Shown: positions 23,955 through 31,557 of the stretch, piece after piece
Layout of the letters: every line of letters begins with the position of its first letter
Position numbering within the stretch: position 1 is the stretch's first letter
From: a virus
Strand: one strand, 5' to 3'
Length of the DNA stretch: 64,000 nucleotides
IMG/VR virus record: IMGVR_UViG_3300025913_000036
Location: 1 to 64,000 of that record
Translations under genes and position numbers: made by a program
The notes under the pieces: model-generated
Database searches by the model: none
The model's input: only the letters and a program-made list of their open reading frames with translations
Told to the model about the DNA's origin: nothing

Positions 23955-24755
23955 TTATCCCTTTTTTGTCATAATGGAGGCGAAATCGTCATTGTTTTTG
24001 CGCTTATTGCGCCTGGCTTCGGTCTTCTCGCTGATAGCATCGTACTTAGCACTGCTTGCCGCCGATGCCGCAGCTTCCAATTGCAGCCTTCGATGCTTCA
24101 TCAGATCGCTTTCGCGCCAATCACGCAGCTTTTCGTAGTGCTGTCCGCAGTAAGCAGCTTCATCGCAGGGATAGAAGGCGCTCTGGCAGCAGTCGGGAAC
24201 TCTGCAAAAGGCCGCATCTTCGTAAAGCTGGATGCCGCCGCGCATTTGCAGGTAGGGAGCCATCGCGGTTTCCAGCACATCGATGGGAACTGCGACCCAT
24301 TGGGTCACATATTGGCTTCCTGCGTTACGGTTGACCTGCTCCTTGATACCGAACCTGCGCGACCATTCATTAGCATAAGCGATAAAAGTGTCCCGTAATG
24401 GCGCGTAAAGGGCGCTGTAGGCCCTTCCAGTGTCCATCCATGCCCAAACTACCACTTCCGTCTTCTTGGATGGGTCCAGCGTCCATCCTGGGCCGTTTCC
24501 ACCATCCAGTTCGAGGCACGCATCATCGAGGCCGAAATTACGACAATCGCGCTCCCGGTACTTCACATCGATGGAAAACCGGCCAAGACGCCAATCCACC
24601 CAAAAGTCGATCCCATCGCGGTCTTCATCGAGCGTTCCCTGCGTCAGCCGCGCCCCTGGGTACAGACTGGATAGATGCCGCTCGATAACTTCCGGGCTGC
24701 GGCGGCGGGCGATATTGGCATCGGTCTGAAAATCGTGAATGACGGCGGCTTGCAT
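23955..24755 (-). CDS. PD-(D/E)XK-like nuclease with Cys/His cluster
   Basis: This 266-aa protein has DGIDFWVDWRLGRFSIDVKYRERD near residues 46-70, which fits the D-Xn-(D/E)XK core, here as DVK. Later CRVPDC ... C ... YCGQH near 185-205 can bind zinc, and a basic helical tail follows. It is the first gene behind the late promoter and two genes upstream of the methyltransferase, so a restriction-modification or packaging nuclease role is possible. The catalytic assignment comes from one motif only. Confidence 0.55.
   Translation of the reverse strand: MQAAVIHDFQTDANIARRRSPEVIERHLSSLYPGARLTQGTLDEDRDGIDFWVDWRLGRFSIDVKYRERDCRNFGLDDACLELDGGNGPGWTLDPSKKTEVVVWAWMDTGRAYSALYAPLRDTFIAYANEWSRRFGIKEQVNRNAGSQYVTQWVAVPIDVLETAMAPYLQMRGGIQLYEDAAFCRVPDCCQSAFYPCDEAAYCGQHYEKLRDWRESDLMKHRRLQLEAAASAASSAKYDAISEKTEARRNKRKNNDDFASIMTKKG
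24291..24309. repeat. degenerate 18-bp dyad with 3-bp centre, inside a gene
   Basis: TGCGACCC-ATT-GGGTCACA has the same arms as the dispersed dyad but three central bases, within the nuclease-like gene. A similar relic with one arm mismatch is at 60833-60851 in the tape measure gene. Confidence 0.4.
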
Positions 24756-24790
24756 CGGGATGGCTCCGGACAGTTTGATGGTCTGGTATC

Positions 24791-24820
24791 AGTATCCGAT
24801 GCTTTTTGGCATTTTGTCAA
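24791..24820 (-). promoter_or_regulatory. probable late-operon promoter
   Basis: On the minus strand a perfect -35 TTGACA (24815-24820) and a -10 GATACT (24791-24796) are 18 bp apart. Transcription would start about 28 bp before the ATG of the nuclease-like gene and run through the packaging and head genes. Confidence 0.65.
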
Positions 24821-24902
24821 CAGAATTGTACCCTATGCGCCAAAGTTGTCGCTAGTCGATAGGTTCCCATCGTGCTCTCGGTGATTATGGGCGGTCTGCT
24901 CT

Positions 24903-24991
24903 CGCGCGCACGCGCGTATATAGGTACGCACGCACACGCGATATACGCGTGTAGACGCGCAGGTACACATGTACGCGCGCACGCAGGCGCG
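24903..24991. other. alternating purine-pyrimidine tract (potential Z-DNA)
   Basis: About 89 bp consist almost wholly of CG, CA, TG and TA steps, such as CGCGCGCACGCGCGTATATA, with few phase breaks. Such tracts can flip to left-handed DNA under negative supercoiling. It lies between the late promoter and the AT-richer inverted-repeat block. Confidence 0.65.
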
Positions 24992-25066
24992 TTATCGAGA
25001 GATACTTACTATAGAATACAGTCTTGTGCTTACTCTAGGCTTATCGGGGTAAGTGCAGCGCCCATA

Positions 25067-25291
25067 GACAGCACCTCCACGATGAAAATCCATGAGTTTG
25101 TACAAACTGGTGATAGAGCGTCAGTATATCGCAGGATCATCGAGACTTTGATGCGGTCTACTACTGGGCTTGCTAGTAGACACGTTGTATCCAATCCATG
25201 AAAAGCAAATTTGTTTCGATGTTTCCATCAAGGCTTTTCCACTATTCGATAATTTGTACTAACTGCTCAGATGCATCGTGGAGGTGCTGTC
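25067..25291. repeat. 18-bp inverted repeat enclosing a 189-bp AT-richer segment; origin or control candidate
   Basis: GACAGCACCTCCACGATG (25067-25084) is perfectly inverted at 25274-25291. Inside are a perfect 14-bp palindrome AGTTTGTACAAACT (25095-25108), a near copy AATTTGTACTAACT (25251-25264) and a dyad GTCTACTA-N10-TAGTAGAC (25156-25181). There is no convincing open frame. The layout suits a replication origin or early/late operator complex, but either role is inference. Confidence 0.5.
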
Positions 25292-25391
25292 GTCCGATGT
25301 TCTTCTTTATTCTCCGGTATCGCTCTCCGTCAGGATCAGGGCTGTGCTTATAGCTATACGCGCGCGTGCGCGAGGCTGCATCGGGTAATAA

Positions 25392-25409
25392 TGCGACCCA
25401 CGGGTCACA
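25392..25409. repeat. dispersed 18-bp dyad, copy 5
   Basis: Plus strand TGCGACCCACGGGTCACA, in the leader region of the early plus-strand operon, followed by a T-rich stretch. Confidence 0.8.
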
Positions 25410-25566
25410 TTATTCTTTTTCAATTTCGGATTATCGGGAAAGCCTTTTTTCATTTTTGGCTATCGGCGATAGGGACATGACTCCGGTAGATGGGCGTCGT
25501 CGGAGAATGCTGCAAGACGACGCTCGGCATACCCGGACGGGCCGAAACCGACGGATAGCCGCAGAA

Positions 25567-25617
25567 TTCGGCAGGCTCACCTGATGCCATTGCACAGGTT
25601 GCAAGCAGCCTGCCGAA
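25567..25617 (+). promoter_or_regulatory. structured leader of the first early gene
   Basis: TTCGGCAGGCT (25567-25577) pairs with AGCCTGCCGAA (25607-25617), and inner ACCTG/CAGGT arms (25579-25583, 25595-25599) extend the stem. It ends 27 bases before the first early ATG. Confidence 0.45.
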
Positions 25618-25644
25618 CCAGTCACAACCGAAAGGGACCGACCA

Positions 25645-26145
25645 ATGCTACGCACTGAAAACCGCATCGATCAATTCGCCGCATTTTGCGATAACCTACA
25701 TGCTATCGCTCACGATGCGCTCATCGCAGAAACCGCTATCTGCGATGTACTTAACCGCACTGGATGCGGAACGGAGAAGTGGGCGAAGATCGCTGCTCCG
25801 ATGGGCACGTTTGAGCTAGATTTTGAGACGGATAGCGGTGAAGAAAAGACCGAACGGTACAACGCTGCACGCATCCAATCGATCATCGATAATGCCATGA
25901 TCGCTCACATGCGGTTCAGCCTGCTCGTCACCCAGGGTTACATCGCTGAGGACGGCGGCAAGCGAGAGTTTACCGCCGTCGAACGAGACACTATTGCCGG
26001 ATGCCTCGATACCGTCAACGAGTGTGTGCCACACCTGAGGGTATTCGTTGAAACCGCCTTGCTGCTGGCAAGCTACCTGGCGGATGCCAAGACCTCCAAA
26101 CTTCGCCGTAAGGGTTTCAACAAAATTCCGTCCTTCTGCCGCTAA
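25645..26145 (+). CDS. early protein, unknown
   Basis: This 166-aa mostly helical protein is the first gene of the plus-strand early region, with AAAGGGA upstream of the ATG. It is acidic in the middle (DFETDSGEEKTE) and basic at the end. No motif is recognised. First-position early phage genes often encode host-takeover or regulatory proteins. Confidence 0.6.
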   Translation: MLRTENRIDQFAAFCDNLHAIAHDALIAETAICDVLNRTGCGTEKWAKIAAPMGTFELDFETDSGEEKTERYNAARIQSIIDNAMIAHMRFSLLVTQGYIAEDGGKREFTAVERDTIAGCLDTVNECVPHLRVFVETALLLASYLADAKTSKLRRKGFNKIPSFCR

Positions 26146-26167
26146 CCACCCACTACGCACGCCTAAT

Positions 26168-26191
26168 GCCTGCTACCAATTGGTAGCAGGC
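26168..26191 (+). promoter_or_regulatory. perfect 24-bp palindrome before a gene
   Basis: The 12-bp arm GCCTGCTACCAA is followed directly by its complement. It ends against the ribosome binding site AGGAG of the next gene. There is no U-tract, so operator or mRNA hairpin is likelier than terminator. Confidence 0.65.
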
Positions 26192-26204
26192 AGGAGCATT
26201 TCCT

Positions 26205-26666
26205 ATGCCCACGCTAAACTCTGCCCCTTCCGCTCTATATGAGCTTGTGCTCACGTTCTTATCTGATGCCGATGCGGCGCGTCTGCGCCGGGAAGTCAAG
26301 ACGCTCCGCAACAATCTAGCAGGCTCCATGAAGCGCAAGGATGCGGATGCGGAACGTGCCAGCCTCGATACCTACAGGCTGGCATTCCCGCAGGAATTCA
26401 CCGTGGTGACTTGCGCGGATTACGCGATGCCTAAGCATTACGCCGTGCAGGCTCGCAACGAAACGCAAGCGAGGCGAATTGCCGATGCGATGCGTTCTAA
26501 TGCTCACCTATCGCCCACGCCGACCCACGCGCTAAACGCGTATGCTTGCGCGGAGATGCTCACGCGGCGATACGAGAAGGAACGCGATGCCGCAGCCGAG
26601 CGTCACGCTGCTCGCATCAGGACTAAAATACTTGCCGATGCGGAACGGCGCGTCAGCGGCGCGTAG
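26205..26666 (+). CDS. early helical protein, unknown
   Basis: This 153-aa basic, Ala/Arg-rich helical protein has coiled-coil potential at residues about 20-55 and 110-150. The ATG follows AGGAG after the 24-bp palindrome. No catalytic or nucleic-acid binding motif is certain, though the charge pattern would allow DNA or RNA binding. Confidence 0.6.
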   Translation: MPTLNSAPSALYELVLTFLSDADAARLRREVKTLRNNLAGSMKRKDADAERASLDTYRLAFPQEFTVVTCADYAMPKHYAVQARNETQARRIADAMRSNAHLSPTPTHALNAYACAEMLTRRYEKERDAAAERHAARIRTKILADAERRVSGA

Positions 26667-26687
26667 GGACGGGCAGGATCACCTTTG

Positions 26688-26711
26688 ACCGGGTATCGTG
26701 TGATACCCGGT
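26688..26711 (+). terminator. hairpin between early genes
   Basis: A perfect 10-bp stem (ACCGGGTATC / GATACCCGGT) with a GTGT loop, 22 bases past a stop codon. There is no T-run after it. Confidence 0.55.
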
Positions 26712-26744
26712 GCTTCATCACGTCTGCCCGGAATTGGGCGGCGA

Positions 26745-26776
26745 CGGGCGGCAGCGCGACATCGCGCTGCCGCCCG
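26745..26776 (+). promoter_or_regulatory. GC-rich 15-bp inverted repeat before a ribosome binding site
   Basis: Arms of 15 bp (CGGGCGGCAGCGCGA and its complement) are separated by two bases and end just before AGGAG of the next gene. It could act as an operator or a translation-modulating hairpin. Confidence 0.55.
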
Positions 26777-26790
26777 CAGGAGTATCGAGC

Positions 26791-27495
26791 ATGGGTACGT
26801 TCGGCAAATGGATTTATCGGGAAGGCGTCGGATACGTCAAGGCGTCATCGCAGGAGTTGGCAGGGCTGCATATCGTGGGAAGGCCCGATAAGCCGGAGCC
26901 TATCAAGGCGTCTGCCCGTCAAGGCGTCAAGGAGTCCATGGTATCGCAGGGCAAGCTGGATGGCGCGCGCACATCGAGCAGCAGCCGGAAGTATACATCG
27001 CGCATTCAGGCGTCTCTGCCGCGCGCTGCGATACTTGCGCCGCAGCGTAATAAGCACGGCAAGCTGCCTAAAGGCGCGGAGCGGTTCCCGCAGCAGCTAT
27101 CGATGATGGACCCATCCATCGCGGAGGCATACAAGGCGGGTATCAGGCGCACCTCCAAGATGGTTCCGATCATGCCCGTAGACCCTTCCACGCCTGCGGA
27201 AGTGTATCGGTTTGCCGCCAATACCGATAGCGGCAGCATGAAGTGCCGTGGCAATGATGCCCCGCGATGCATCAGGGCGTTTCGGGATAGCGACGATTAT
27301 CAGGCGTATGATCTTACGCCTGAAGAAGAAGCAAGGATCGATGCAGAGGCCGTCGCAGCCGATGTCAGGGCCAAAGCGACTAAGCAGCGCAACAAAGCCC
27401 GTGATAGCGAGACCGATGCCTACGATCTGGTCTATGATGCCGCGCAGGGCAAGGCCGTAGAGCGCCGATACCTTACTGCCATGCGGAGAAGTTAG
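26791..27495 (+). CDS. early basic protein, unknown
   Basis: This 234-aa protein starts at the ATG with AGGAG nine bases upstream; a longer open frame from 26710 would pass through the GC-rich inverted repeat. The N-terminal half is Lys/Arg/Ser-rich and looks flexible. The C-terminal part (about 165-225) is charged and helical. No family is recognised. Confidence 0.6.
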   Translation: MGTFGKWIYREGVGYVKASSQELAGLHIVGRPDKPEPIKASARQGVKESMVSQGKLDGARTSSSSRKYTSRIQASLPRAAILAPQRNKHGKLPKGAERFPQQLSMMDPSIAEAYKAGIRRTSKMVPIMPVDPSTPAEVYRFAANTDSGSMKCRGNDAPRCIRAFRDSDDYQAYDLTPEEEARIDAEAVAADVRAKATKQRNKARDSETDAYDLVYDAAQGKAVERRYLTAMRRS

Positions 27496-27557
27496 GTTAG
27501 TCAATACCCGATAACGCGCCCGCGTGTACGCACGTAAGGGCAGAGGAGAAAAATCAA

Positions 27558-27776
27558 ATGGGAGAAATCAGAATGTGCATCGATGGCCTTCTGGTGCGTG
27601 CGGCCATATGGGAGGCTATGGCGATACGGAACCATTGCGCCCATCGTACAGACGCAGGGCCGATGCGGCTGGCTCTCAGTATGCTCGATCTGGCGTGTCG
27701 GCTTGACAGCGGTGATAAGACCGCTGTCGATGAAGCTATCGACCTTGGCTACATGCCGTGGATCAGCGGTCGATAG
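27558..27776 (+). CDS. small early protein, unknown
   Basis: This 72-aa helical protein has a good ribosome binding site (GAGGAGAAAAATCAA before the ATG). It has alternating hydrophobic helices and one Cys near each third of the chain, without recognisable motif. Confidence 0.55.
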   Translation: MGEIRMCIDGLLVRAAIWEAMAIRNHCAHRTDAGPMRLALSMLDLACRLDSGDKTAVDEAIDLGYMPWISGR

Positions 27777-27983
27777 CCCTGCGCCTGTACGGCTAACGTC
27801 GTGCCACTGTGGGCCATTTCCGGTTTTAGGCGTCTGTCAGCCACGGCAGACGCCTAAAGTGTCACAGAACCGCCTTAGCGCGTCAAAGCGCAATGGTTCC
27901 GCTTAACGTCTGCGGTACACAGTTATCACACATGGGCCAATTGGCTCGCTTTCCTGGTCCGCAAGGGCAGAAAGGTTGATGAA
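27777..27983 (+). other. structured intergenic segment
   Basis: No gene is seen in these 207 bases. A 12-bp stem (TTTAGGCGTCTG at 27825-27836 with its complement at 27847-27858) is followed by a GAACC ... GGTTC stem enclosing GCGC ... GCGC (27868-27900). It may be a 3' terminator region or a small RNA. Confidence 0.45.
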
Positions 27984-28313
27984 ATGACACTCGGAGCATT
28001 ACTTGGGCGCGATGGCGTCCAGCGCATCAAAGATGAAGTCACGCAGCGCATCGAGCGTGCCGATCCGGTTAGGGTTATGAGCGATGCGGAGCGGCTGGCG
28101 GCGTCAAAGCGTCGATGCCGTGGCATAGGCCCACAGATACCCGGCATGAAGTGTTGGGATGGTGGGTTGTGTCGGTACTACATCGTGGAAGCTGTCGAGC
28201 GTCAGGCTCACGGCGGCTGGCTTATTCAGCGCAGGTATCCGGCCTGTGGCCTTGTCAAAGTCACTGATAAGCCGTGGAATTGGCAAAGCGATAAGGTCAT
28301 CCGTCGGCCATAG
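27984..28313 (+). CDS. early protein with Cys residues, unknown
   Basis: This 109-aa basic protein has an N-terminal helical half and a C-terminal half with scattered Cys (CRGIG, MKCWDGGLCRYY, PACG) and aromatic residues that could form a small zinc or beta domain. AGAAAGG precedes the ATG. No family is recognised. Confidence 0.55.
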   Translation: MTLGALLGRDGVQRIKDEVTQRIERADPVRVMSDAERLAASKRRCRGIGPQIPGMKCWDGGLCRYYIVEAVERQAHGGWLIQRRYPACGLVKVTDKPWNWQSDKVIRRP

Positions 28314-28322
28314 GGAGGCAAA

Positions 28323-28619
28323 TTGGAACTAAAGCACGAGAAGAAAACAGTGTTCATCGTAGATTATTACGACCTGGACACATTTGTATCCAAGGTTTAC
28401 AATCAGGATTTTGAATTCGTAGCAGATCACGAAGCCGATAACTACAGCAGTTACGAATTCAAAATCAAGCCTGAAAGCATCGATGAATACCACCAGAAGA
28501 AGATCGATGCTTTCGTCGCTACTGGCAAAGGCGCAAGGCTGGCACGATGGCTCATGACCGACATGTGCAATGCCGGTTTGATCGAAGCAGGCTCGTATCT
28601 GATTAAGGTTTCGTGGTAG
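28323..28619 (+). CDS. small acidic early protein, unknown
   Basis: This 98-aa protein starts with TTG, preceded by AGGGAGGCAAA nine bases after the upstream stop. It is rich in Asp, Tyr and Glu in the first 60 residues, a composition seen in DNA-mimic or anti-restriction proteins; that comparison is compositional only. Confidence 0.55.
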   Translation: MELKHEKKTVFIVDYYDLDTFVSKVYNQDFEFVADHEADNYSSYEFKIKPESIDEYHQKKIDAFVATGKGARLARWLMTDMCNAGLIEAGSYLIKVSW

Positions 28620-28650
28620 CAAGGCGCTTGATAATCTGTTCGGACAATAA

Positions 28651-28675
28651 GGCCCATCGTGGATAGCGATGGGCC
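28651..28675 (+). terminator. hairpin between early genes
   Basis: A 9-bp stem (GGCCCATCG / CGATGGGCC) with a 7-nt loop precedes the ribosome binding site AAGGAGAA of the next gene. It has no U-tract. Confidence 0.5.
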
Positions 28676-28700
28676 ATGACATAGAAGGAGAACCGCATCA

Positions 28701-28967
28701 ATGAGCACTCGCATTTCAAGGCGTGCAGTAAGGCGTTTGATTACAGAGCATCTGCCCGCCGACTATCGGCCCGATCCTAAGCTGCCGCCCACGGAGAAGG
28801 CCATCAACCAGGCCATGAGCGATCTGTGTGGCATGGCGCATAGCGACATTTACAGGCCGATACTCCTGGCGGACGGTTCTTACATAGATGCCGTCCGCGT
28901 GCCTGTTACCATCAAGTTTCGCGGCCACGATAAGACCATTGTGGAGACGCACTTCCACATCGATTAA
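28701..28967 (+). CDS. small early protein, unknown
   Basis: This 88-aa protein has a basic N-terminus (RISRRAVRRL) and a beta-rich C-terminal half. AAGGAGAA precedes the ATG by ten bases. The function is not recognised. Confidence 0.55.
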   Translation: MSTRISRRAVRRLITEHLPADYRPDPKLPPTEKAINQAMSDLCGMAHSDIYRPILLADGSYIDAVRVPVTIKFRGHDKTIVETHFHID

Positions 28968-29012
28968 CTTCCATCTCAACTCTCTATCCCGTAAGGGACG
29001 AAAGGCAAAGTA

Positions 29013-29798
29013 ATGAGCAACGATACCATCGAGCGCAACGGCACGTCACGCGATAGCCTGACCGGAGCAAATCCGCATCTATCCTACCCGCAGGATCGTA
29101 TCATCGATCAGGTGACGCAGCAACCTGTCGATGCTCCACTTCACGATGCAAGCCCTGCGCCAAGCGAGGCCAGTCTGATACGGACATCCGATAGGCTACT
29201 GCGCCTACGCAATGCGCTGTCGGACTGCCAGAAGTCGGCGCAATGGGCGCGTGAGGGAAAGCTGCTGACCGGCAGCCAACCGTTCTATACGCTGAACTCC
29301 GATGGGATTATCTACGGGTCTAACCAGGCCCGGCATACGGAATTCCAGAATGCTGCCAAGGCGCGTGGAGGGCGCGTATCCAATCCGATCAGCCATACCC
29401 TGATAGACGCGACCCATCAGGCCATCCTGGACCTGTGCGTGGACCGTGACGAGCAGGAGCGCATCGCCAGGGAGCAGGACGCACTCAACGCGCAGCGTTT
29501 GGAAGGCGTGGACAAGTGGGCCAAGGCGGCCGATGCGGCCCTGAAGAACTGGCGCAAGTATCCGCATACGGCCCTGGTCATCGAGAGCCTGGAAATCGAG
29601 CCTGTTGAGGCGCCATCGGACATCAAGCTCAACGAGCATCTGGACGCTTTCCTTCTTAGCCTGAAGGGAAAGAGCCTGAAGTCGCTGCTTGATAACGTCA
29701 AGACTATCGTGGACGACCTCCACGCCTATCGAACCTGGCATGACGGCGGAGGCGCACAGGCAGAAACTCCCGTGGAGGATAATGCCGATCGATGGTAG
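29013..29798 (+). CDS. early protein, unknown
   Basis: This 261-aa protein has a flexible Ser/Asp/Pro-rich first 60 residues, then a helical body with coiled-coil potential around 150-185. The middle (HTEFQNAAKARGGRVSNPISHTLIDA) is the best folded-looking part. It has an AAGG ribosome binding site. No conserved family motif is recognised. Confidence 0.6.
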   Translation: MSNDTIERNGTSRDSLTGANPHLSYPQDRIIDQVTQQPVDAPLHDASPAPSEASLIRTSDRLLRLRNALSDCQKSAQWAREGKLLTGSQPFYTLNSDGIIYGSNQARHTEFQNAAKARGGRVSNPISHTLIDATHQAILDLCVDRDEQERIAREQDALNAQRLEGVDKWAKAADAALKNWRKYPHTALVIESLEIEPVEAPSDIKLNEHLDAFLLSLKGKSLKSLLDNVKTIVDDLHAYRTWHDGGGAQAETPVEDNADRW

Positions 29799-29831
29799 AA
29801 CATCGATGCTTGACTATGGAGGGATAAGCCA

Positions 29832-30191
29832 ATGCCGGATATGCGTCAGGTAAAGATGGGAGATGACGCGCCGAAGTGGATGGACCTGGATAAGCCCGCC
29901 ATCTGCCGGTGCGTCAGGAAGCGCCCTGCCTTCGATGCGGAGTATGCATCCATCCAGAAAGGTGCTTCACCCGATGTCTGGAAAGCGCACTTCATGGCGA
30001 GGGCTGGAGATACGCTGACCTGCCCCGCCTGCAACTCCACGGCGGTGATACTGCCCAAGCCCCCGACGCCAAAGCCCGCCTTCGTGCATCATAAGTGCAT
30101 CGTGTGCGGCGCGAGGGCGTCCAGGCATCTTCGTATCTACCGATCTGGTGAGTGCCGAGACTGTTACGAAGAGAGGAAGATGGGCTACTGA
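29832..30191 (+). CDS. zinc-ribbon protein
   Basis: This 119-aa protein carries paired cysteines: CRC near residue 21, CPAC at about 60-63, CIVC at 83-86 and CRDC at 107-110. The CPAC ... CIVC pairs suggest a zinc ribbon, with basic residues between that could contact nucleic acid. It may be a small transcription or replication accessory. Confidence 0.6.
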   Translation: MPDMRQVKMGDDAPKWMDLDKPAICRCVRKRPAFDAEYASIQKGASPDVWKAHFMARAGDTLTCPACNSTAVILPKPPTPKPAFVHHKCIVCGARASRHLRIYRSGECRDCYEERKMGY

Positions 30192-30211
30192 TACCATCGG
30201 AGAGGAGCGCC

Positions 30212-30751
30212 ATGCTGTACGAGAACGAAGTGGGGAAGCTGTACCATCGCGATGTTACCCGGTGGCCCGAGGCGGTAGATTACAACTATCGCGGGGGTGG
30301 ACACGAACTGCGTATGTTCCTGAATAGGCCGTCTATACAGGAAGTTTCCGACATTCGGCATGGAGAGGCAGAGTTCGGGCTGCTTGTGGAAGGCACTATC
30401 ATCTTCCTGCTCTATCGGTTCGGTAAGTCTATCCAGTGGAGCGATGCGCCGTTTACGTGGTGGGTGGTGCCGGAATCCGAGCGTGCCATGCCCAATCCGG
30501 AGCCGACATTATCGGAGCGAGCGCTGGTTCAGATTATTCTGACCGATGCGGCCACCGGCATCATCAAAGCCATGCGCGCGCTTACGTGGTCGCCTGAGTT
30601 CACGGCAGCCATCCACGATGCAATCCGCAGCCAGGCATCGAATGGCTTCGATAAGAAGGCTTACGATGAACATCTGGCTACGGTCTACACCATGTTCACT
30701 TCCGAGCAGCTTCTTGCTCGATGCGGCATCCGCACGGTAGGCGGATCGTGA
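30212..30751 (+). CDS. early protein, unknown
   Basis: From the ATG after GAGAGGAGCGCC this is a 179-aa protein with a beta-rich N-terminal half (residues 10-95, including LLVEGTIIFLLYRFG) and a helical C-terminal half. The earlier in-frame ATG at 30152 lies in the zinc-ribbon gene and has no ribosome binding site. No motif is recognised. Confidence 0.6.
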   Translation: MLYENEVGKLYHRDVTRWPEAVDYNYRGGGHELRMFLNRPSIQEVSDIRHGEAEFGLLVEGTIIFLLYRFGKSIQWSDAPFTWWVVPESERAMPNPEPTLSERALVQIILTDAATGIIKAMRALTWSPEFTAAIHDAIRSQASNGFDKKAYDEHLATVYTMFTSEQLLARCGIRTVGGS

Positions 30752-30849
30752 TACATGGCGCGGAATGGATGGCGGTCATCGGACTGTTTGGCGTGCTGCT
30801 GTTCGCCTGGTTTCTCGGATACGAGCAAGGCAGGCAGTCGCGTAAGTAG
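30748..30849 (+). CDS. 33-aa single-pass membrane protein
   Basis: A GTG start overlaps the stop codon of the preceding gene (GTGA). The product has one hydrophobic helix (AVIGLFGVLLFAWFLGY) followed by a short basic tail (EQGRQSRK), predicting an inner-membrane protein with cytoplasmic C-terminus. It precedes a strong terminator and so closes this transcription unit. Confidence 0.55.
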   Translation: MIHGAEWMAVIGLFGVLLFAWFLGYEQGRQSRK

Positions 30850-30873
30850 AAAAATCAAATGTGAGTGTAACCA

Positions 30874-30905
30874 GGCCCGGTGATTATCACCGGGCCATTC
30901 TTTCG
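30874..30905 (+). terminator. intrinsic terminator of the first early block
   Basis: A GC-rich 11-bp inverted repeat (GGCCCGGTGAT / ATCACCGGGCC, one central base) is followed by ATTCTTTC. Confidence 0.7.
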
Positions 30906-30935
30906 CCCGACCGATAGGCGGCAAGGAGTATTGCA

Positions 30936-31241
30936 ATGGAATTGATAGGCAAAAACAATGAGTACGACCTGGAAGATTACGCTCCAGGCGACGAAATCAC
31001 CGTGCTGAAAATGTACGATGGAGTGTATACTAGTGGACACTTCTGTACCGTGTGGGACTTAGCAAGCTCACTCCTCGATACCATCAAGGAGAACCCGCAG
31101 GGAATCAGGATCGAAGTCACTCGCATCTATCCCGGCACCAAAGAAGTCGATGGCTTCGACATTCCGGCAAGGCGGCGCGTGATGAGCCGGGAACTGACCA
31201 TCCGTGATGTTCGGCATCTGTGCCAGATGATCGCGGCATAA
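30936..31241 (+). CDS. early protein, unknown
   Basis: This 101-aa protein is acidic at the N-terminus (EYDLEDYAPGDE) with mixed alpha/beta character. AAGGAG lies eight bases before the ATG. It is the first gene after the terminator, so an unseen promoter may lie at 30897-30935. Confidence 0.6.
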   Translation: MELIGKNNEYDLEDYAPGDEITVLKMYDGVYTSGHFCTVWDLASSLLDTIKENPQGIRIEVTRIYPGTKEVDGFDIPARRRVMSRELTIRDVRHLCQMIAA

Positions 31242-31252
31242 GGACAAAGCCA

Positions 31253-31546
31253 GTGATAATGCAGCATTCGGAAGATGGTTGCTTCCACGGAAAGCACGGC
31301 GCTTGCCATCAAGGATGGCCTGTGTTCAACCCGCAGGCCATACTGCGGAGAATAGTTAGGTACACGTATCATCAAGGCCCCGTGGCCCAAAGGCAGTATC
31401 ATCTTGGCATGGTTAAGGAGTTTGCCCGATGCGTTCGTGAGTGGAAGAAGGACTACGCAATATCTGGAAGATCGTCATCCCTATCGGAAGCCTGCCGGTA
31501 CGAAGCCAAAAGAGTTCTTCACGCAAGACTGGCGGCGATGCTATGA
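31253..31546 (+). CDS. small basic protein, unknown
   Basis: From GTG (31253) or ATG (31259), with AAGGA upstream, this is a 95-97-aa basic protein with Cys/His near the N-terminus (CFHGKHGACHQGW) that could hold a zinc ion, then a helical Arg/Lys-rich part. No family is recognised. Confidence 0.5.
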   Translation: MIMQHSEDGCFHGKHGACHQGWPVFNPQAILRRIVRYTYHQGPVAQRQYHLGMVKEFARCVREWKKDYAISGRSSSLSEACRYEAKRVLHARLAAML

Positions 31547-31557
31547 AGGATAGAAGC

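Noticed and set aside
25477-25584. A 35-aa basic open frame in the early leader
   Set aside because: The ribosome binding site is weak, the product is low-complexity and Arg-rich, and the segment overlaps the structured leader; coding potential is not convincing.
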